From the IMG/VR virus record IMGVR_UViG_3300031974_000143, positions 1 through 31,282 of that record: 31,282 nt of DNA. The stretch is one strand, 5' to 3'. Numbering within the stretch: position 1 is the stretch's first letter; every line of letters begins with the position of its first letter. Under the pieces are notes generated by a model. That model searched no databases. It saw only the letters and a list, made by a program, of their open reading frames with translations, and was not told the DNA's origin. This DNA comes from a virus. This document shows, one piece after another, positions 21,043 to 28,045 of this stretch. Made by a program: the position numbers and the translations under genes.

Positions 21043-21099
21043 GGGGTTTGCCTCAACTAGCCCTAGTGTTGAACTGCTCCGCTAGGGCTTTTCTTTTTC
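21012..21099 (+). ncRNA. Putative short phage RNA with own promoter and terminator
   Basis: This segment of about 88 bases lies between the extended -10 at 20997-21005 and the rho-independent terminator at 21059-21099, and has no open reading frame with a ribosome site. It carries several CTCC/CTCCTCCC motifs complementary to Shine-Dalgarno sequences (GCTCC at 21022, ACTCCTCCC at 21029-21037, GCTCC at 21076). Such exposed anti-SD motifs are known in alphaproteobacterial small RNAs. It may be a regulatory sRNA, or simply the 3' end of the replication operon transcript. The call is tentative. Confidence 0.35.
21059..21099 (+). terminator. Rho-independent terminator after the replication operon
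   Basis: AGCCCTAG (21059-21066) pairs with CTAGGGCT (21082-21089) around a 15-base loop, followed immediately by TTTTCTTTTTC on the + strand. This is the most classic terminator in the window. It separates the replication operon from the methyltransferase, packaging and tail operon. Confidence 0.85.
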
Positions 21100-21116
21100 T
21101 AAATATAGAATATAAT
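21089..21116 (+). promoter_or_regulatory. Promoter for the methyltransferase-packaging operon
   Basis: A perfect TATAAT -10 lies at 21111-21116; the -35 is poor (TTTTCT at 21089-21094, 16 bases upstream, inside the terminator U-tract). The predicted start is about 21123, giving a 30-base leader to the gene at 21153. The position right behind a strong terminator supports independent initiation, perhaps with an activator because the -35 is weak. Confidence 0.45.
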
Positions 21117-21152
21117 ACCATATATAGACGCACCCAGTTATGGACGGACTAA

Positions 21153-22427
21153 ATGAAAAAAACTTTAACTTGGCCAGCTGATAAAATAGAGCGAAAAAAA
21201 GTAAAAAATTTAATACCTTACGCACGAAACAGCAGGACTCACAGTGAAGAACAAATATCACAAATTTCAGCAAGTATTAATGAATGGGGTTTTACTAATC
21301 CTATTTTGATAGACGTTAATAATGAAATTATAGCTGGGCATGGGCGTTTACTTGCTGCGCAAAAGCTAGGTTTAAACGAAGTTCCATGTATAACGGCTGT
21401 TGGTTGGTCGGACGCTCAAAAGAAAGCCTATGTCATAGCAGATAACAAACTAGCCCTAAACGCAGGGTGGGATAACGATATGTTGTCCGTTGAGTTTGCC
21501 GAACTAAAAGATATGGACTTTGATCTTGGCCTCACAGGTTTTGACGCGGACGAATTGGCGAAGCTGCTACATGAGCCAGAGAAAGACGGCTTGACCGACG
21601 AGGACGATGTTCCAGATGCACCAGAACAACCTGTTACGGTAGAGGGTGATGTTTGGATATTGGGCAACCACAGACTGATGTGCGGCGATAGCACGAATTT
21701 TGATGCTGTAGATAAACTATTAGAAAATAAAAAAGCTAATATGTGCTTCACTGATCCACCGTATCTTATGGACTTTACTGGCGGAATACACGCGGACGGT
21801 TCTAAATCGTTTAACGCTACCCACGGCGGAATTAAAAACGATAAGATGTCAAAGAAAGACGGCGAGGCATTTTTAGACGCAATCAATACCACCATAAAAA
21901 CTTATGTGGACGGTGCGTTTTATATTACTTTCTATCGCCTGGGGATAGATGGATATTACGCAAGTTTAGAACGTGTTGGGTTAAAATGCCGTTCATTAGT
22001 TATATGGGATAAAGGTAATCATACTCTAAGTAATAGTGATTATATGAGTATGTATGAACCTATTTTTTACGGCTGGGTTAATAATCATAAATTTTACGGC
22101 GGTAAAAACGGCATGGATATTTGGCGTATAGATCGCACAAAGAAAAACGATCTACACCCAACTATGAAACCAGTAGAGTTATGCTTAAAAGCCATAAAAG
22201 ATGGCTCTCAGGTAAATGGGTTAGTTTTAGATTTATTTGGCGGTTCAGGTTCTACGTTAATAGCGTGTGAAAAAATAGACCGTGAATGCCGTGTAATGGA
22301 GTTAGACGCTAAATACTGCGATGTTATAATCAAGCGTTGGCAAGACTATACTGGTAAATTAGCCGTTTTTGAGGAAACAGGACAAACTTACCATGATTTA
22401 AAGGCGGTCAGATGCAAAGCCGCGTAA
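21153..22427 (+). CDS. ParB-like domain fused to DNA methyltransferase (424 aa)
   Basis: Residues of about 13 to 100 form a ParB/sulfiredoxin-type N-domain: VKNLIPYARNSRTHSEEQIS, then ILIDVNNEIIAGHGRLLAAQ with the AGHGR nucleotide/DNA motif at 61-65. After an acidic linker, residues 160-400 form a beta-class amino-methyltransferase, with catalytic motif IV TDPPYLMD (DPPY 201-204), HPTMKPVEL at 335 and the SAM-binding motif VLDLFGGSGSTLIACE at 358-373. Motif IV before motif I defines the beta class, which methylates adenine-N6 or cytosine-N4. No restriction enzyme is encoded nearby, so it probably protects phage DNA or marks it for replication or packaging. It starts the packaging operon. Confidence 0.9.
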   Translation: MKKTLTWPADKIERKKVKNLIPYARNSRTHSEEQISQISASINEWGFTNPILIDVNNEIIAGHGRLLAAQKLGLNEVPCITAVGWSDAQKKAYVIADNKLALNAGWDNDMLSVEFAELKDMDFDLGLTGFDADELAKLLHEPEKDGLTDEDDVPDAPEQPVTVEGDVWILGNHRLMCGDSTNFDAVDKLLENKKANMCFTDPPYLMDFTGGIHADGSKSFNATHGGIKNDKMSKKDGEAFLDAINTTIKTYVDGAFYITFYRLGIDGYYASLERVGLKCRSLVIWDKGNHTLSNSDYMSMYEPIFYGWVNNHKFYGGKNGMDIWRIDRTKKNDLHPTMKPVELCLKAIKDGSQVNGLVLDLFGGSGSTLIACEKIDRECRVMELDAKYCDVIIKRWQDYTGKLAVFEETGQTYHDLKAVRCKAA

Positions 22428-22615
22428 TGAGTGGAGTAGAAGCGGTTACTAACGTGCTAATAGGATACACAATCGCAACCGCAGCAACTTATGTTATACT
22501 ACCTATGCACGGTTATGACGTAACAACACAAAAAGCCTTGTCTATCTCTTTAGCTTTTACCGTCATATCTTTAGCGCGTTCTTACATTTTACGTAGGTTT
22601 TTCAATAGGTTATGA
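22412..22615 (+). CDS. Small two-TM protein, DUF7220-like (67 aa)
   Basis: The start overlaps the methyltransferase end by 16 bases. The sequence MQSRVMSGVEAVTNVLIGYT and the ending FTVISLARSYILRRFFNRL follow the pattern of a small phage family: a membrane helix, a short loop (PMHGYDVTTQ), a second helix and a basic C-terminus. Members usually stand next to methyltransferase or terminase genes, as here. The function is unknown; a superinfection or membrane role is possible. Confidence 0.65.
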   Translation: MQSRVMSGVEAVTNVLIGYTIATAATYVILPMHGYDVTTQKALSISLAFTVISLARSYILRRFFNRL

Positions 22616-22616
22616 G

Positions 22617-22994
22617 ATGAATAAAAAAAACAAGGGTGGCAGACCATCAATAAAACTTACTAAAGAACAAAAGAGTGAGCTGGAAACATTAGCTGCTGTG
22701 CTTAACGTAGAACAGATTGCAGATTACTTTGGTATAAGTAGACGTGTTTTCTATGATATTATGGAAAGAGATGAAGAAGTTTCTGCACAGTATAAAAAGG
22801 GTAAAGCCAAAGCCGTGGGTTTTGTGGCGCAAAATCTTATTCAAAAAGCAAGGGGTGGTGATTTAGGAGCGCAAATATTTTATTTAAAAACACAAGCTGG
22901 TTGGAAAGAAACCCAGAAATTTGAGGGTTCTGGAAATGACGGTGAACATGTAATAGCTTACAAATGGATGGATAATGAAGACGAGGACAATTAA
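22617..22994 (+). CDS. terS: Terminase small subunit (125 aa)
   Basis: The small terminase subunit recognises phage DNA and regulates the motor. After the basic N-terminus (NKKNKGGRPSIKLTKEQKSE) there is a helix-turn-helix, VEQIADYFGISRRVFYDIME, typical of this subunit. A helical oligomerisation region follows (AKAVGFVAQNLIQKARGGDL and AQIFYLKTQAGWKET), common to phBC6A51-type small terminases. The end is acidic and overlaps the large-subunit start by 20 bases. Location directly before the large terminase confirms the call. Confidence 0.82.
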   Translation: MNKKNKGGRPSIKLTKEQKSELETLAAVLNVEQIADYFGISRRVFYDIMERDEEVSAQYKKGKAKAVGFVAQNLIQKARGGDLGAQIFYLKTQAGWKETQKFEGSGNDGEHVIAYKWMDNEDEDN

Positions 22995-24234
22995 ATATAA
23001 ACCTCGTGAGATGCTTAAACCATTTCATAAACGTAAAGAGCGTTATGCTATTATTGTGGCTCATAGACGTTTTGGTAAAACCGTTGCCGCTATTAATGAT
23101 TTAATAAAAGACTCATTAACAATACCGCGTAAAAATGTTCGTGTTGCTTATATAGCGCCATATTATAGACAAGCTAAAGCTATTGCCTGGGATTATTTAT
23201 TGGAGTACACAAGAGATGTTGAGGGTAGCTTAGTAAACGCAAGTGAATTGCGCGTAGACTTTCCTAACGGTTCGCGCATTCGTTTGTTTGGCGCAGATAA
23301 TTATGATGCAATGCGTGGATTATATTTTGATAGCGTTGTGTTAGATGAGCCAGCTGATTTTCCTGCAAACGCCTGGCCTTCTGTTATTCGTCCTAGTTTA
23401 TCAGATCGTAAAGGAAGAGCGACATTTATTGGAACTCCCAAAGGAAAAAATGATTTTTGGGATATTTGGCACGATGCTCAAAACGATGGAAATTGGTACG
23501 CTGCGATGTTTAAGGCTTCTGAAACGTCAATATTAGACTCAGAAGAACTTGAAGAAGCTAAACAAACTATGGGCGAAGATCGCTATGAGCAAGAGTTTGA
23601 ATGTAGTTTTGAGGCAGCTATTCAAGGCGCATATTATGCAATGGAAATGAAAACAGCTACGCAAGAGAAACGTATTGCAAAAGTGCCATATGATCCTAGT
23701 GTTGGTGTAACGGTCTCTTGGGATTTAGGAATAGGCGATAGTACGTCATTATGGTTTGCTCAATTTGTAGGGCAAGAAATACGCCTGATAGATTTTTACG
23801 AAATGTCAGGTGTTGGTTTAGACCATTATGCAAAGGTGTTAGATGAAAAAGGCTATCATTACACAGAACATATATTACCACATGATGTGAAAGTAAAAGA
23901 GCTTGGTACAGGGAAAAGCAGATTAGAAACATTGGATGCTCTTGGTGTTAATAACATATCTATAGCTCCTAAACTTTCTATAGATGATGGAATACAATCA
24001 GCACGTTCTATGCTTAATCGTTGTTGGTTTGATGAAAAAAATTGTGGGCGTGGCATTGAAGCATTAAGACAATATCGTAGAGAATTTGACGAAAAAAACA
24101 AAGCATGGCGTGGTAGACCTTTGCATGATTGGACATCACATGCAGCCGATAGCTTTAGATACATGTCAATTGGACGCAAAGAACAGCAAGAGTGGGGCGA
24201 ACCAATAAAAAGAAATTTGCGTGGAATTGCATAA
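22975..24234 (+). CDS. terL: Terminase large subunit (419 aa)
   Basis: This is the ATP-driven packaging motor and headful or site nuclease. The ATPase domain shows a Walker A variant AHRRFGKT (residues 29-36), a Walker B VVLDEPADF with Asp124 and Glu125, and the coupling motif FIGTPKGK at 151-158. The RNase-H-like nuclease domain has SWDLGIGDST with Asp250, the LPHDVK segment with Asp304, and HAADSFRY with Asp392, the three metal ligands. Length is typical of the Terminase_6 type. It starts inside the small-subunit gene, so the two are coupled. The non-adjacent location of portal is unusual. Confidence 0.93.
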   Translation: MKTRTIKYKPREMLKPFHKRKERYAIIVAHRRFGKTVAAINDLIKDSLTIPRKNVRVAYIAPYYRQAKAIAWDYLLEYTRDVEGSLVNASELRVDFPNGSRIRLFGADNYDAMRGLYFDSVVLDEPADFPANAWPSVIRPSLSDRKGRATFIGTPKGKNDFWDIWHDAQNDGNWYAAMFKASETSILDSEELEEAKQTMGEDRYEQEFECSFEAAIQGAYYAMEMKTATQEKRIAKVPYDPSVGVTVSWDLGIGDSTSLWFAQFVGQEIRLIDFYEMSGVGLDHYAKVLDEKGYHYTEHILPHDVKVKELGTGKSRLETLDALGVNNISIAPKLSIDDGIQSARSMLNRCWFDEKNCGRGIEALRQYRREFDEKNKAWRGRPLHDWTSHAADSFRYMSIGRKEQQEWGEPIKRNLRGIA

Positions 24235-24250
24235 TGTGGTAAACAAAACC

Positions 24251-24442
24251 ATGGCTCGTAAATTTAAAAAGGTTGCTAAAACAAAAAAAGGTGTACCTAA
24301 AAAATACTTGCAGGGATCAAAAAACCCTAATGCAAAAGAAAAAGAAATATTAGAAACAAAACGAAAATATAAACTTGGTTTACCAATTGATGTAAAGAAA
24401 GTGAGTAAAAGCCGTGCCGCCCAAGCCAAAAAAAAGAAGTAG
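24251..24442 (+). CDS. Small very basic protein (63 aa)
   Basis: The start at 24251 (MARKFKKVAKTKKGVPKKY) lies 17 bases after the terminase stop; in-frame GTG codons at 24221 and 24236 are less likely. The protein is about one-third Lys/Arg, with LQGSKNPNAKEKEILETKRK and VKKVSKSRAAQAKKKK. Similar lysine-rich small proteins (DUF6321/DUF5872 type) are common after terminase in marine podoviruses. They may bind DNA inside the capsid, but this is not shown. The end overlaps the next gene by 29 bases. Confidence 0.6.
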   Translation: MARKFKKVAKTKKGVPKKYLQGSKNPNAKEKEILETKRKYKLGLPIDVKKVSKSRAAQAKKKK

Positions 24443-24674
24443 CGAAACCGCGTTAGCTAATAAAGCAAAAGAAAGTGGTATTTCGCTTAGTATTTTAAAA
24501 GAAGTCAAAAAACGTGGTGATGCAGCATATTTAGGTTCTGGTTCTAGAAATGTTTCAATGGCAGCTTGGAGCATGGGTAGAGTAAATAGTTTTATAAGTG
24601 GCAGAGGTGGCGCTAGAAAAGCCGATGCTGACTTATGGAAAAAAGCAAAAGCATCAAAAAAAAGGAGTGCGTGA
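24414..24674 (+). CDS. DUF5824-like basic protein (86 aa), GTG start
   Basis: The frame has no upstream ATG; GTG at 24414 gives MPPKPKKRSSETALANKAKE, and the first internal ATG would remove half of the conserved part. The phrases GISLSILKEVKKRGDAAYLG, GSRNVSMAAWSMGRVNSFIS and KADADLWKKAK match the DUF5824 pattern (helix, RG-A, sG-R, W...RVNSF, D-DL) seen in phage genes near the terminase. It is basic and may act with the neighbouring Lys-rich proteins on DNA or in head assembly. Function unknown. Confidence 0.6.
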   Translation: MPPKPKKRSSETALANKAKESGISLSILKEVKKRGDAAYLGSGSRNVSMAAWSMGRVNSFISGRGGARKADADLWKKAKASKKRSA

Positions 24675-24675
24675 A

Positions 24676-24726
24676 ATGCCTGGGTATCATAAAGGTGGTA
24701 AGAAAAAAGGTGGTAAGAAAAAATGA
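24676..24726 (+). CDS. Sixteen-residue Lys/Gly-rich mini-protein
   Basis: MPGYHKGGKKKGGKKK is encoded directly after the preceding stop, with a strong AAAGGAG ribosome site nine bases upstream, and overlaps the next gene by four bases (ATGA). Similar Gly/Lys mini-proteins occur in marine phages. Peptide-scale size limits certainty, but the ribosome site and the coupled overlap support translation. A nucleic-acid-binding peptide is possible. Confidence 0.5.
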   Translation: MPGYHKGGKKKGGKKK

Positions 24727-24827
24727 GAGTAGGTAAATATTCATCAGCAAAAAGCTTCAAGCCATGCAAAGGGTGTCCAACTCCTAATAAATGTGCTATG
24801 GCAGGTAAGTGTTTAGCCAAGGAATAA
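24723..24827 (+). CDS. Thirty-four-residue Cys4 mini-protein
   Basis: The peptide starts MRVGKYSSAKSF and contains KPCKGCPTPNKCAMAGKC, four Cys in the spacing C-x2-C-x5-C-x5-C, which can bind one zinc ion or two disulfides. It ends LAKE. It overlaps the upstream mini-gene by four bases and is followed three bases later by the next gene. Related Cys-knuckle peptides are seen at the same place in other marine phages. Function unknown. Confidence 0.55.
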   Translation: MRVGKYSSAKSFKPCKGCPTPNKCAMAGKCLAKE

Positions 24828-24830
24828 AAA

Positions 24831-25415
24831 ATGGCCTATATTGACGAACAGCCAAGATATACAAGTTTAATTGATCTAATTGATGGTGGTGGCGCAGGTA
24901 GAAGTGGTGAACGTTTTGAAGGCGGTGGTCTTCTAAGTATTTTGGCAAACGCACTGACACGTCCTTACGGCTATGAAGATAGATTAAGAGATCGTAAAAA
25001 CGATACTACTGACGCAATAACTGATGTGATTAGTGAATTAACAAATCGTGACGGAATTGAGAGATTGCAAAACCGTAGAGGATTTGTTCCTGGTGAACAA
25101 GTTGAACCAAATCCAATGCAAGATTATCCTAATATGTCTATGCAGCTAATGGAAGGCGTTACAGTGCCGTTTACCAATCCTTACGAGGTGGGCGGTGGTT
25201 TTGACATGACAGCGCCTTCTGCATATCCTCAAGCAGATGTGGCTTCTCCTATGAACACAGCAATGGTAAGCCCTCAGCAAAATGCGCTTGAAGAATTAGC
25301 GGCAAATTTAGTTGCTGATGAAATGGGCGAAGGTTTTTTTATGCTTCCTTCTGAAGATCGTAGAAGATTAATACAAAATAAGTACAACGAGCTAGCAATT
25401 TCTCTGGATATGTAA
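24831..25415 (+). CDS. Hypothetical virion-region protein (194 aa)
   Basis: No family is recognised. The N-terminus (MAYIDEQPRYTSLIDLIDGG) is followed by a Gly-rich patch (GGGAGRSGERFEGGG), RPYGYEDRLRDRKNDTTD, a Pro/Met-rich middle (EPNPMQDYPNMSMQLMEG) and a helical C-terminus (ALEELAANLVADEMGEG and EDRRRLIQNKYNELAISL). The low-complexity middle suggests a flexible structural or scaffold-like protein. It lies between the mini-genes and another basic protein, upstream of the adaptor. Confidence 0.5.
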   Translation: MAYIDEQPRYTSLIDLIDGGGAGRSGERFEGGGLLSILANALTRPYGYEDRLRDRKNDTTDAITDVISELTNRDGIERLQNRRGFVPGEQVEPNPMQDYPNMSMQLMEGVTVPFTNPYEVGGGFDMTAPSAYPQADVASPMNTAMVSPQQNALEELAANLVADEMGEGFFMLPSEDRRRLIQNKYNELAISLDM

Positions 25416-25416
25416 A

Positions 25417-25707
25417 ATGGCAAAAGCATCGGCTGCTAAAAGAGTAAATGGTAAACTAAAATATCGTGGGAAAACATTTCGTGGATTTAATAAGCCACAA
25501 AAATCAAGTTCTAAAAACAAAGACATGGAAGTGCTTGCAAAAAAAGGTGACGAAATTAAAGTTGTGCAATTTGGTGATCCTAACATGAGTGTAAAATCAA
25601 ACAGGGCAGAAAACAAAAAAAGTTACTGTGCTAGATCAAGTGGGATAAAAGGCGCAAATGATAAATTTTCTGCAAATTATTGGTCACGAAAAAATTGGGA
25701 ATGTTAA
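25417..25707 (+). CDS. Basic phage protein of the FGDPNM type (96 aa)
   Basis: The N-terminal half is very basic (MAKASAAKRVNGKLKYRGKT and GFNKPQKSSSKNKDMEVL). The C-terminal half has the conserved phrases IKVVQFGDPNMSVKSNRAEN, YCARSSGIKGANDKFSANYW and SRKNWEC, widespread in phage proteins near the packaging and portal region. Its biochemical role is not known to me. It begins one base after the upstream stop and ends one base before the adaptor gene. Confidence 0.6.
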   Translation: MAKASAAKRVNGKLKYRGKTFRGFNKPQKSSSKNKDMEVLAKKGDEIKVVQFGDPNMSVKSNRAENKKSYCARSSGIKGANDKFSANYWSRKNWEC

Positions 25708-26331
25708 ATGGCTATAACAACGTATAGTGAATTAAAAACTGCTGTTGGGAATTGGTTAAACAGAGACGATTTAACAAGCGTTATTCCTGATTTTATTTCA
25801 TTATGTGAGGCAGATTTAAACAGAAAACTTCGACATTATAAAATGATTGAGCGAGTAGACGCAACATTAGATAGTCGTTACATACAAGTGCCTGCCGATT
25901 GGTTAGAAACTTTTAGATTTAACATAACAGACGCAGCAACGGTTCGGCTAGATTTAATTGGTGCAGAAGATATGTTGCAAAAACGAGAATTAAATAGAGA
26001 TACAACAGGCGTACCACAGTTTTACGCTCAAATAGGCGATAGTATAGAGGTATTTCCAACTCCAGCTGGTGAATATCCAATGCAGCTTGCTTATTATGCA
26101 GAAATACCTAAACTAAGTGACACTACCACTTTCAACTGGTTATTGCAGTCTGACCCAGATTTATATTTATATGGTTCGTTGATGCAGTCAGCGCCTTATT
26201 TACTGGATGACGCAAGAATGCAAACGTGGGCTAGTTTATATCAAAATGGATTAGCTTCTTTGCAAAAAGCCTCAGACGATACTAGATTTGGTGGTTCTGG
26301 TCGCAGAATTATTATATCTAGTTATGCTTAA
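25708..26331 (+). CDS. Head-to-tail adaptor (SU10/P22 gp4-like, 207 aa)
   Basis: Adaptors form a ring below the portal that seals the capsid and carries the tail. The start ITTYSELKTAVGNWLNRDDL and the region VIPDFISLCEADLNRKLRHY with RVDATLDSRYIQVPADWLE are typical of the SU10-type adaptor family. The C-terminal part shows LQSDPDLYLYGSLMQSAPYL and a helix with ASLYQNGLASLQKA before DDTRFGGSGR. It is far from the portal in this genome but first in the tail block, which agrees with a tail-assembly start. Confidence 0.72.
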   Translation: MAITTYSELKTAVGNWLNRDDLTSVIPDFISLCEADLNRKLRHYKMIERVDATLDSRYIQVPADWLETFRFNITDAATVRLDLIGAEDMLQKRELNRDTTGVPQFYAQIGDSIEVFPTPAGEYPMQLAYYAEIPKLSDTTTFNWLLQSDPDLYLYGSLMQSAPYLLDDARMQTWASLYQNGLASLQKASDDTRFGGSGRRIIISSYA

Positions 26332-26376
26332 CAAAATGGTGTATATTGCACCTAGATTGATCTAACGGAGATAATA

Positions 26377-26763
26377 ATGTCTTTCACCAATACTTTCGAA
26401 ACACACGTATTAAATTATGTGTTTACTGCTACAAGTGTTACAAGACCGACTGCTTGGTACGTTGGTTTATTTACTGCTGATCCAACTGACAGTGGTTCAA
26501 CTACAAATGAAATATCAGGAAACGGCTACGCAAGAACAGCCGTAAGTTTCAATGTTTCAGGAGATTTAGCTACAAATTCAGCAGCAGTAGAGTTTCCAGC
26601 CGCTTCTGGTGGTAATTGGGGAACTATATCACACATGGCCGTAATGACTGCTTCGACTGGTGGTGATATGATTGTGCATAGTGCATTAACAACTGCAAAA
26701 GCTATCAATGATGGTGACGTTTTCCGCATTCCAACAGGTGATCTTGATATTACATTAGCTTAA
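26377..26763 (+). CDS. Tail fibre-like structural protein (128 aa)
   Basis: The sequence MSFTNTFETHVLNYVFTATS, then WYVGLFTADPTDSGSTTNEI and SGNGYARTAVSF, is a known marine phage tail-protein pattern built mostly of beta strands (FPAASGGNWGTISHMAVMT). GGAG at 26365-26368 is the ribosome site. The 45-base gap before it contains GGTGTATATTGCACC, a small palindrome with a -10-like core, too weak to call a promoter. It starts the row of fibre genes leading to the propeller proteins. Confidence 0.65.
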   Translation: MSFTNTFETHVLNYVFTATSVTRPTAWYVGLFTADPTDSGSTTNEISGNGYARTAVSFNVSGDLATNSAAVEFPAASGGNWGTISHMAVMTASTGGDMIVHSALTTAKAINDGDVFRIPTGDLDITLA

Positions 26764-27422
26764 TGGCTCTACGTTCTACATACAATACTGGCCTATATGG
26801 GGCTGGGCTTTATGGGCAACCAGAAACAACGCAAGGCGCAGCAAATATAAGTTGCTCATCAAGTGTAGTAGCAAATGCTGATGTTATTATTGATGCTGCG
26901 ACAACTGTAACGTGTAGTTCAAATGTAACCGTTTCAGCAGGTAGAATTAGAACATCTGCGGTCAACATAGTTTGTCAAGGCGTAGTTGTAGCTGTAGCGG
27001 TAGAATATCCAGAAGTGCCAGGTTTTAGACCTGGGTACGGTAAAAATACTTATGGATCATACATATATGGCATCAATCACAGTGTAGAAGAAGGTGCTGC
27101 TGCAATTAGCCTTGCTTGTAGTGTCACAAGTGCTGGTACGCGCATTGCCGATGCAAGTTCAAATGTAACTTTAACATCTACTATGACTGCAAACGGTGTG
27201 ATAGATGTTGTAGGTCAGGCAAATATTGCACTATCATCTAGCGTAAATATAGAGTATAATCGCGTCAGATTAATGGCAGCAGATATAAATGCTGCTGCTT
27301 CAATAGCAATTAATTCAAGGTATAAATGGCTTGATGCACCAGACCCAACAACCACATGGACGGACGTATCAGACCCAAGTACATCTTGGACGGAAGCAGA
27401 TTATTTAGAGAGGGCCGCATAA
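26763..27422 (+). CDS. Repeat-rich tail structural protein (219 aa)
   Basis: The protein begins MALRSTYNTGLYGAGLYGQP and contains a second GxYG-rich phrase later (GFRPGYGKNTYGSYIYGINH). Between and after these are Ser/Val/Ala strand repeats (ANISCSSSVVANADVIIDAA and SSNVTLTSTMTANGV), and a C-terminal pair DPTTTWTDVSDPSTSWTEAD. The pattern of repeated short strands suggests a fibrous beta structure. It overlaps the upstream fibre gene by one base and is followed at once by the next. A tail fibre or tube role is inferred. Confidence 0.6.
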   Translation: MALRSTYNTGLYGAGLYGQPETTQGAANISCSSSVVANADVIIDAATTVTCSSNVTVSAGRIRTSAVNIVCQGVVVAVAVEYPEVPGFRPGYGKNTYGSYIYGINHSVEEGAAAISLACSVTSAGTRIADASSNVTLTSTMTANGVIDVVGQANIALSSSVNIEYNRVRLMAADINAAASIAINSRYKWLDAPDPTTTWTDVSDPSTSWTEADYLERAA

Positions 27423-27653
27423 ATGCCAGCATCAACAACTAATTATTCTTGGAACTTACCTACCGTTGGCGGAGACGAAGACGCTTGGGGTGGTTATTTA
27501 AATTCTAATTGGACAAATTTAGATACGCTTTTAGGTGGAGTTTCTGCAACAGAATTTGGGTATGTAGATGGTGTAACTTCACCAATACAAACTCAATTAG
27601 ACGCTAAAGCAACAACTGGTAAGGCTATAGCGATGGCAATGGTATTTGGATAG
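27423..27653 (+). CDS. Short tail fibre protein of the WNLPTVGGDEDAWG type (76 aa)
   Basis: The N-terminal phrase YSWNLPTVGGDEDAWGGYLN and NSNWTNLDTLLGG are hallmark fibre sequences in marine phages. They are followed by ATEFGYVDGVTSPIQTQLDA, the GYxDGVTSxIQTQLDAK unit also found in T4-type fibres. Usually these units belong to longer fibres; here the protein ends 15 residues later (AIAMAMVFG), so it is a short version, perhaps an anchor or trimerisation adaptor for the next proteins. Confidence 0.7.
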   Translation: MPASTTNYSWNLPTVGGDEDAWGGYLNSNWTNLDTLLGGVSATEFGYVDGVTSPIQTQLDAKATTGKAIAMAMVFG

Positions 27654-27668
27654 TAAAGGAGTTTTTCA

Positions 27669-28031
27669 ATGGCAAATCCAAATGTAGTCGCAGTGAGCAG
27701 TATTTATGCTAATACAGCCGTAGATGCTGATGTTGCTGCAAGTGCGGTAAGTTTATTAACCGCTGCATCAGATAAATTATTAAAAATTAATTCGCTGGTT
27801 ATAGCCAACATAGATGGCACTAACTCTGCTGATATATCTGTGTGGATTACACGATCAAGTGTAGACTACTACATAGCTAAAAGCATTACAGTAGCAGCAG
27901 GTAGTTCACTGCTACCCATAGATAAGAACATGGGGCTGTACTTAGTAGAAGGTGACATACTGAAAATACAAGCAAGTGCAGCAGGGGATTTATCCGCTGT
28001 TTGTTCATATGAAGAGATTGATGACGCTTAA
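27669..28031 (+). CDS. Beta-rich tail appendage protein (120 aa)
   Basis: MANPNVVAVSSIYANTAVDA is followed by alternating strands (LLKINSLVIANIDGTNSADI, SVWITRSSVDYYIAKSITVA, GDILKIQASAAGDLSAVCSY). The pattern fits a small beta-sandwich seen in marine phage fibre clusters. AAAGGAG at 27656-27662 is a strong ribosome site. A structural role beside the propeller-type proteins is inferred. Confidence 0.55.
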   Translation: MANPNVVAVSSIYANTAVDADVAASAVSLLTAASDKLLKINSLVIANIDGTNSADISVWITRSSVDYYIAKSITVAAGSSLLPIDKNMGLYLVEGDILKIQASAAGDLSAVCSYEEIDDA

Positions 28032-28045
28032 TAGAAAGTAGCTTA

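Noticed and set aside
21012-21099. tRNA gene in the structured intergenic region
   Set aside because: No acceptor stem with CCA-type end, no T-loop GTTCRA pattern and no cloverleaf spacing; the second stem is a terminator.
24380-24820. - strand reading frame (146 aa) opposite the basic mini-genes
   Set aside because: It is Phe/Leu-rich because it complements Lys-rich codons of the + strand genes; the + strand has ribosome sites and coupled overlaps.
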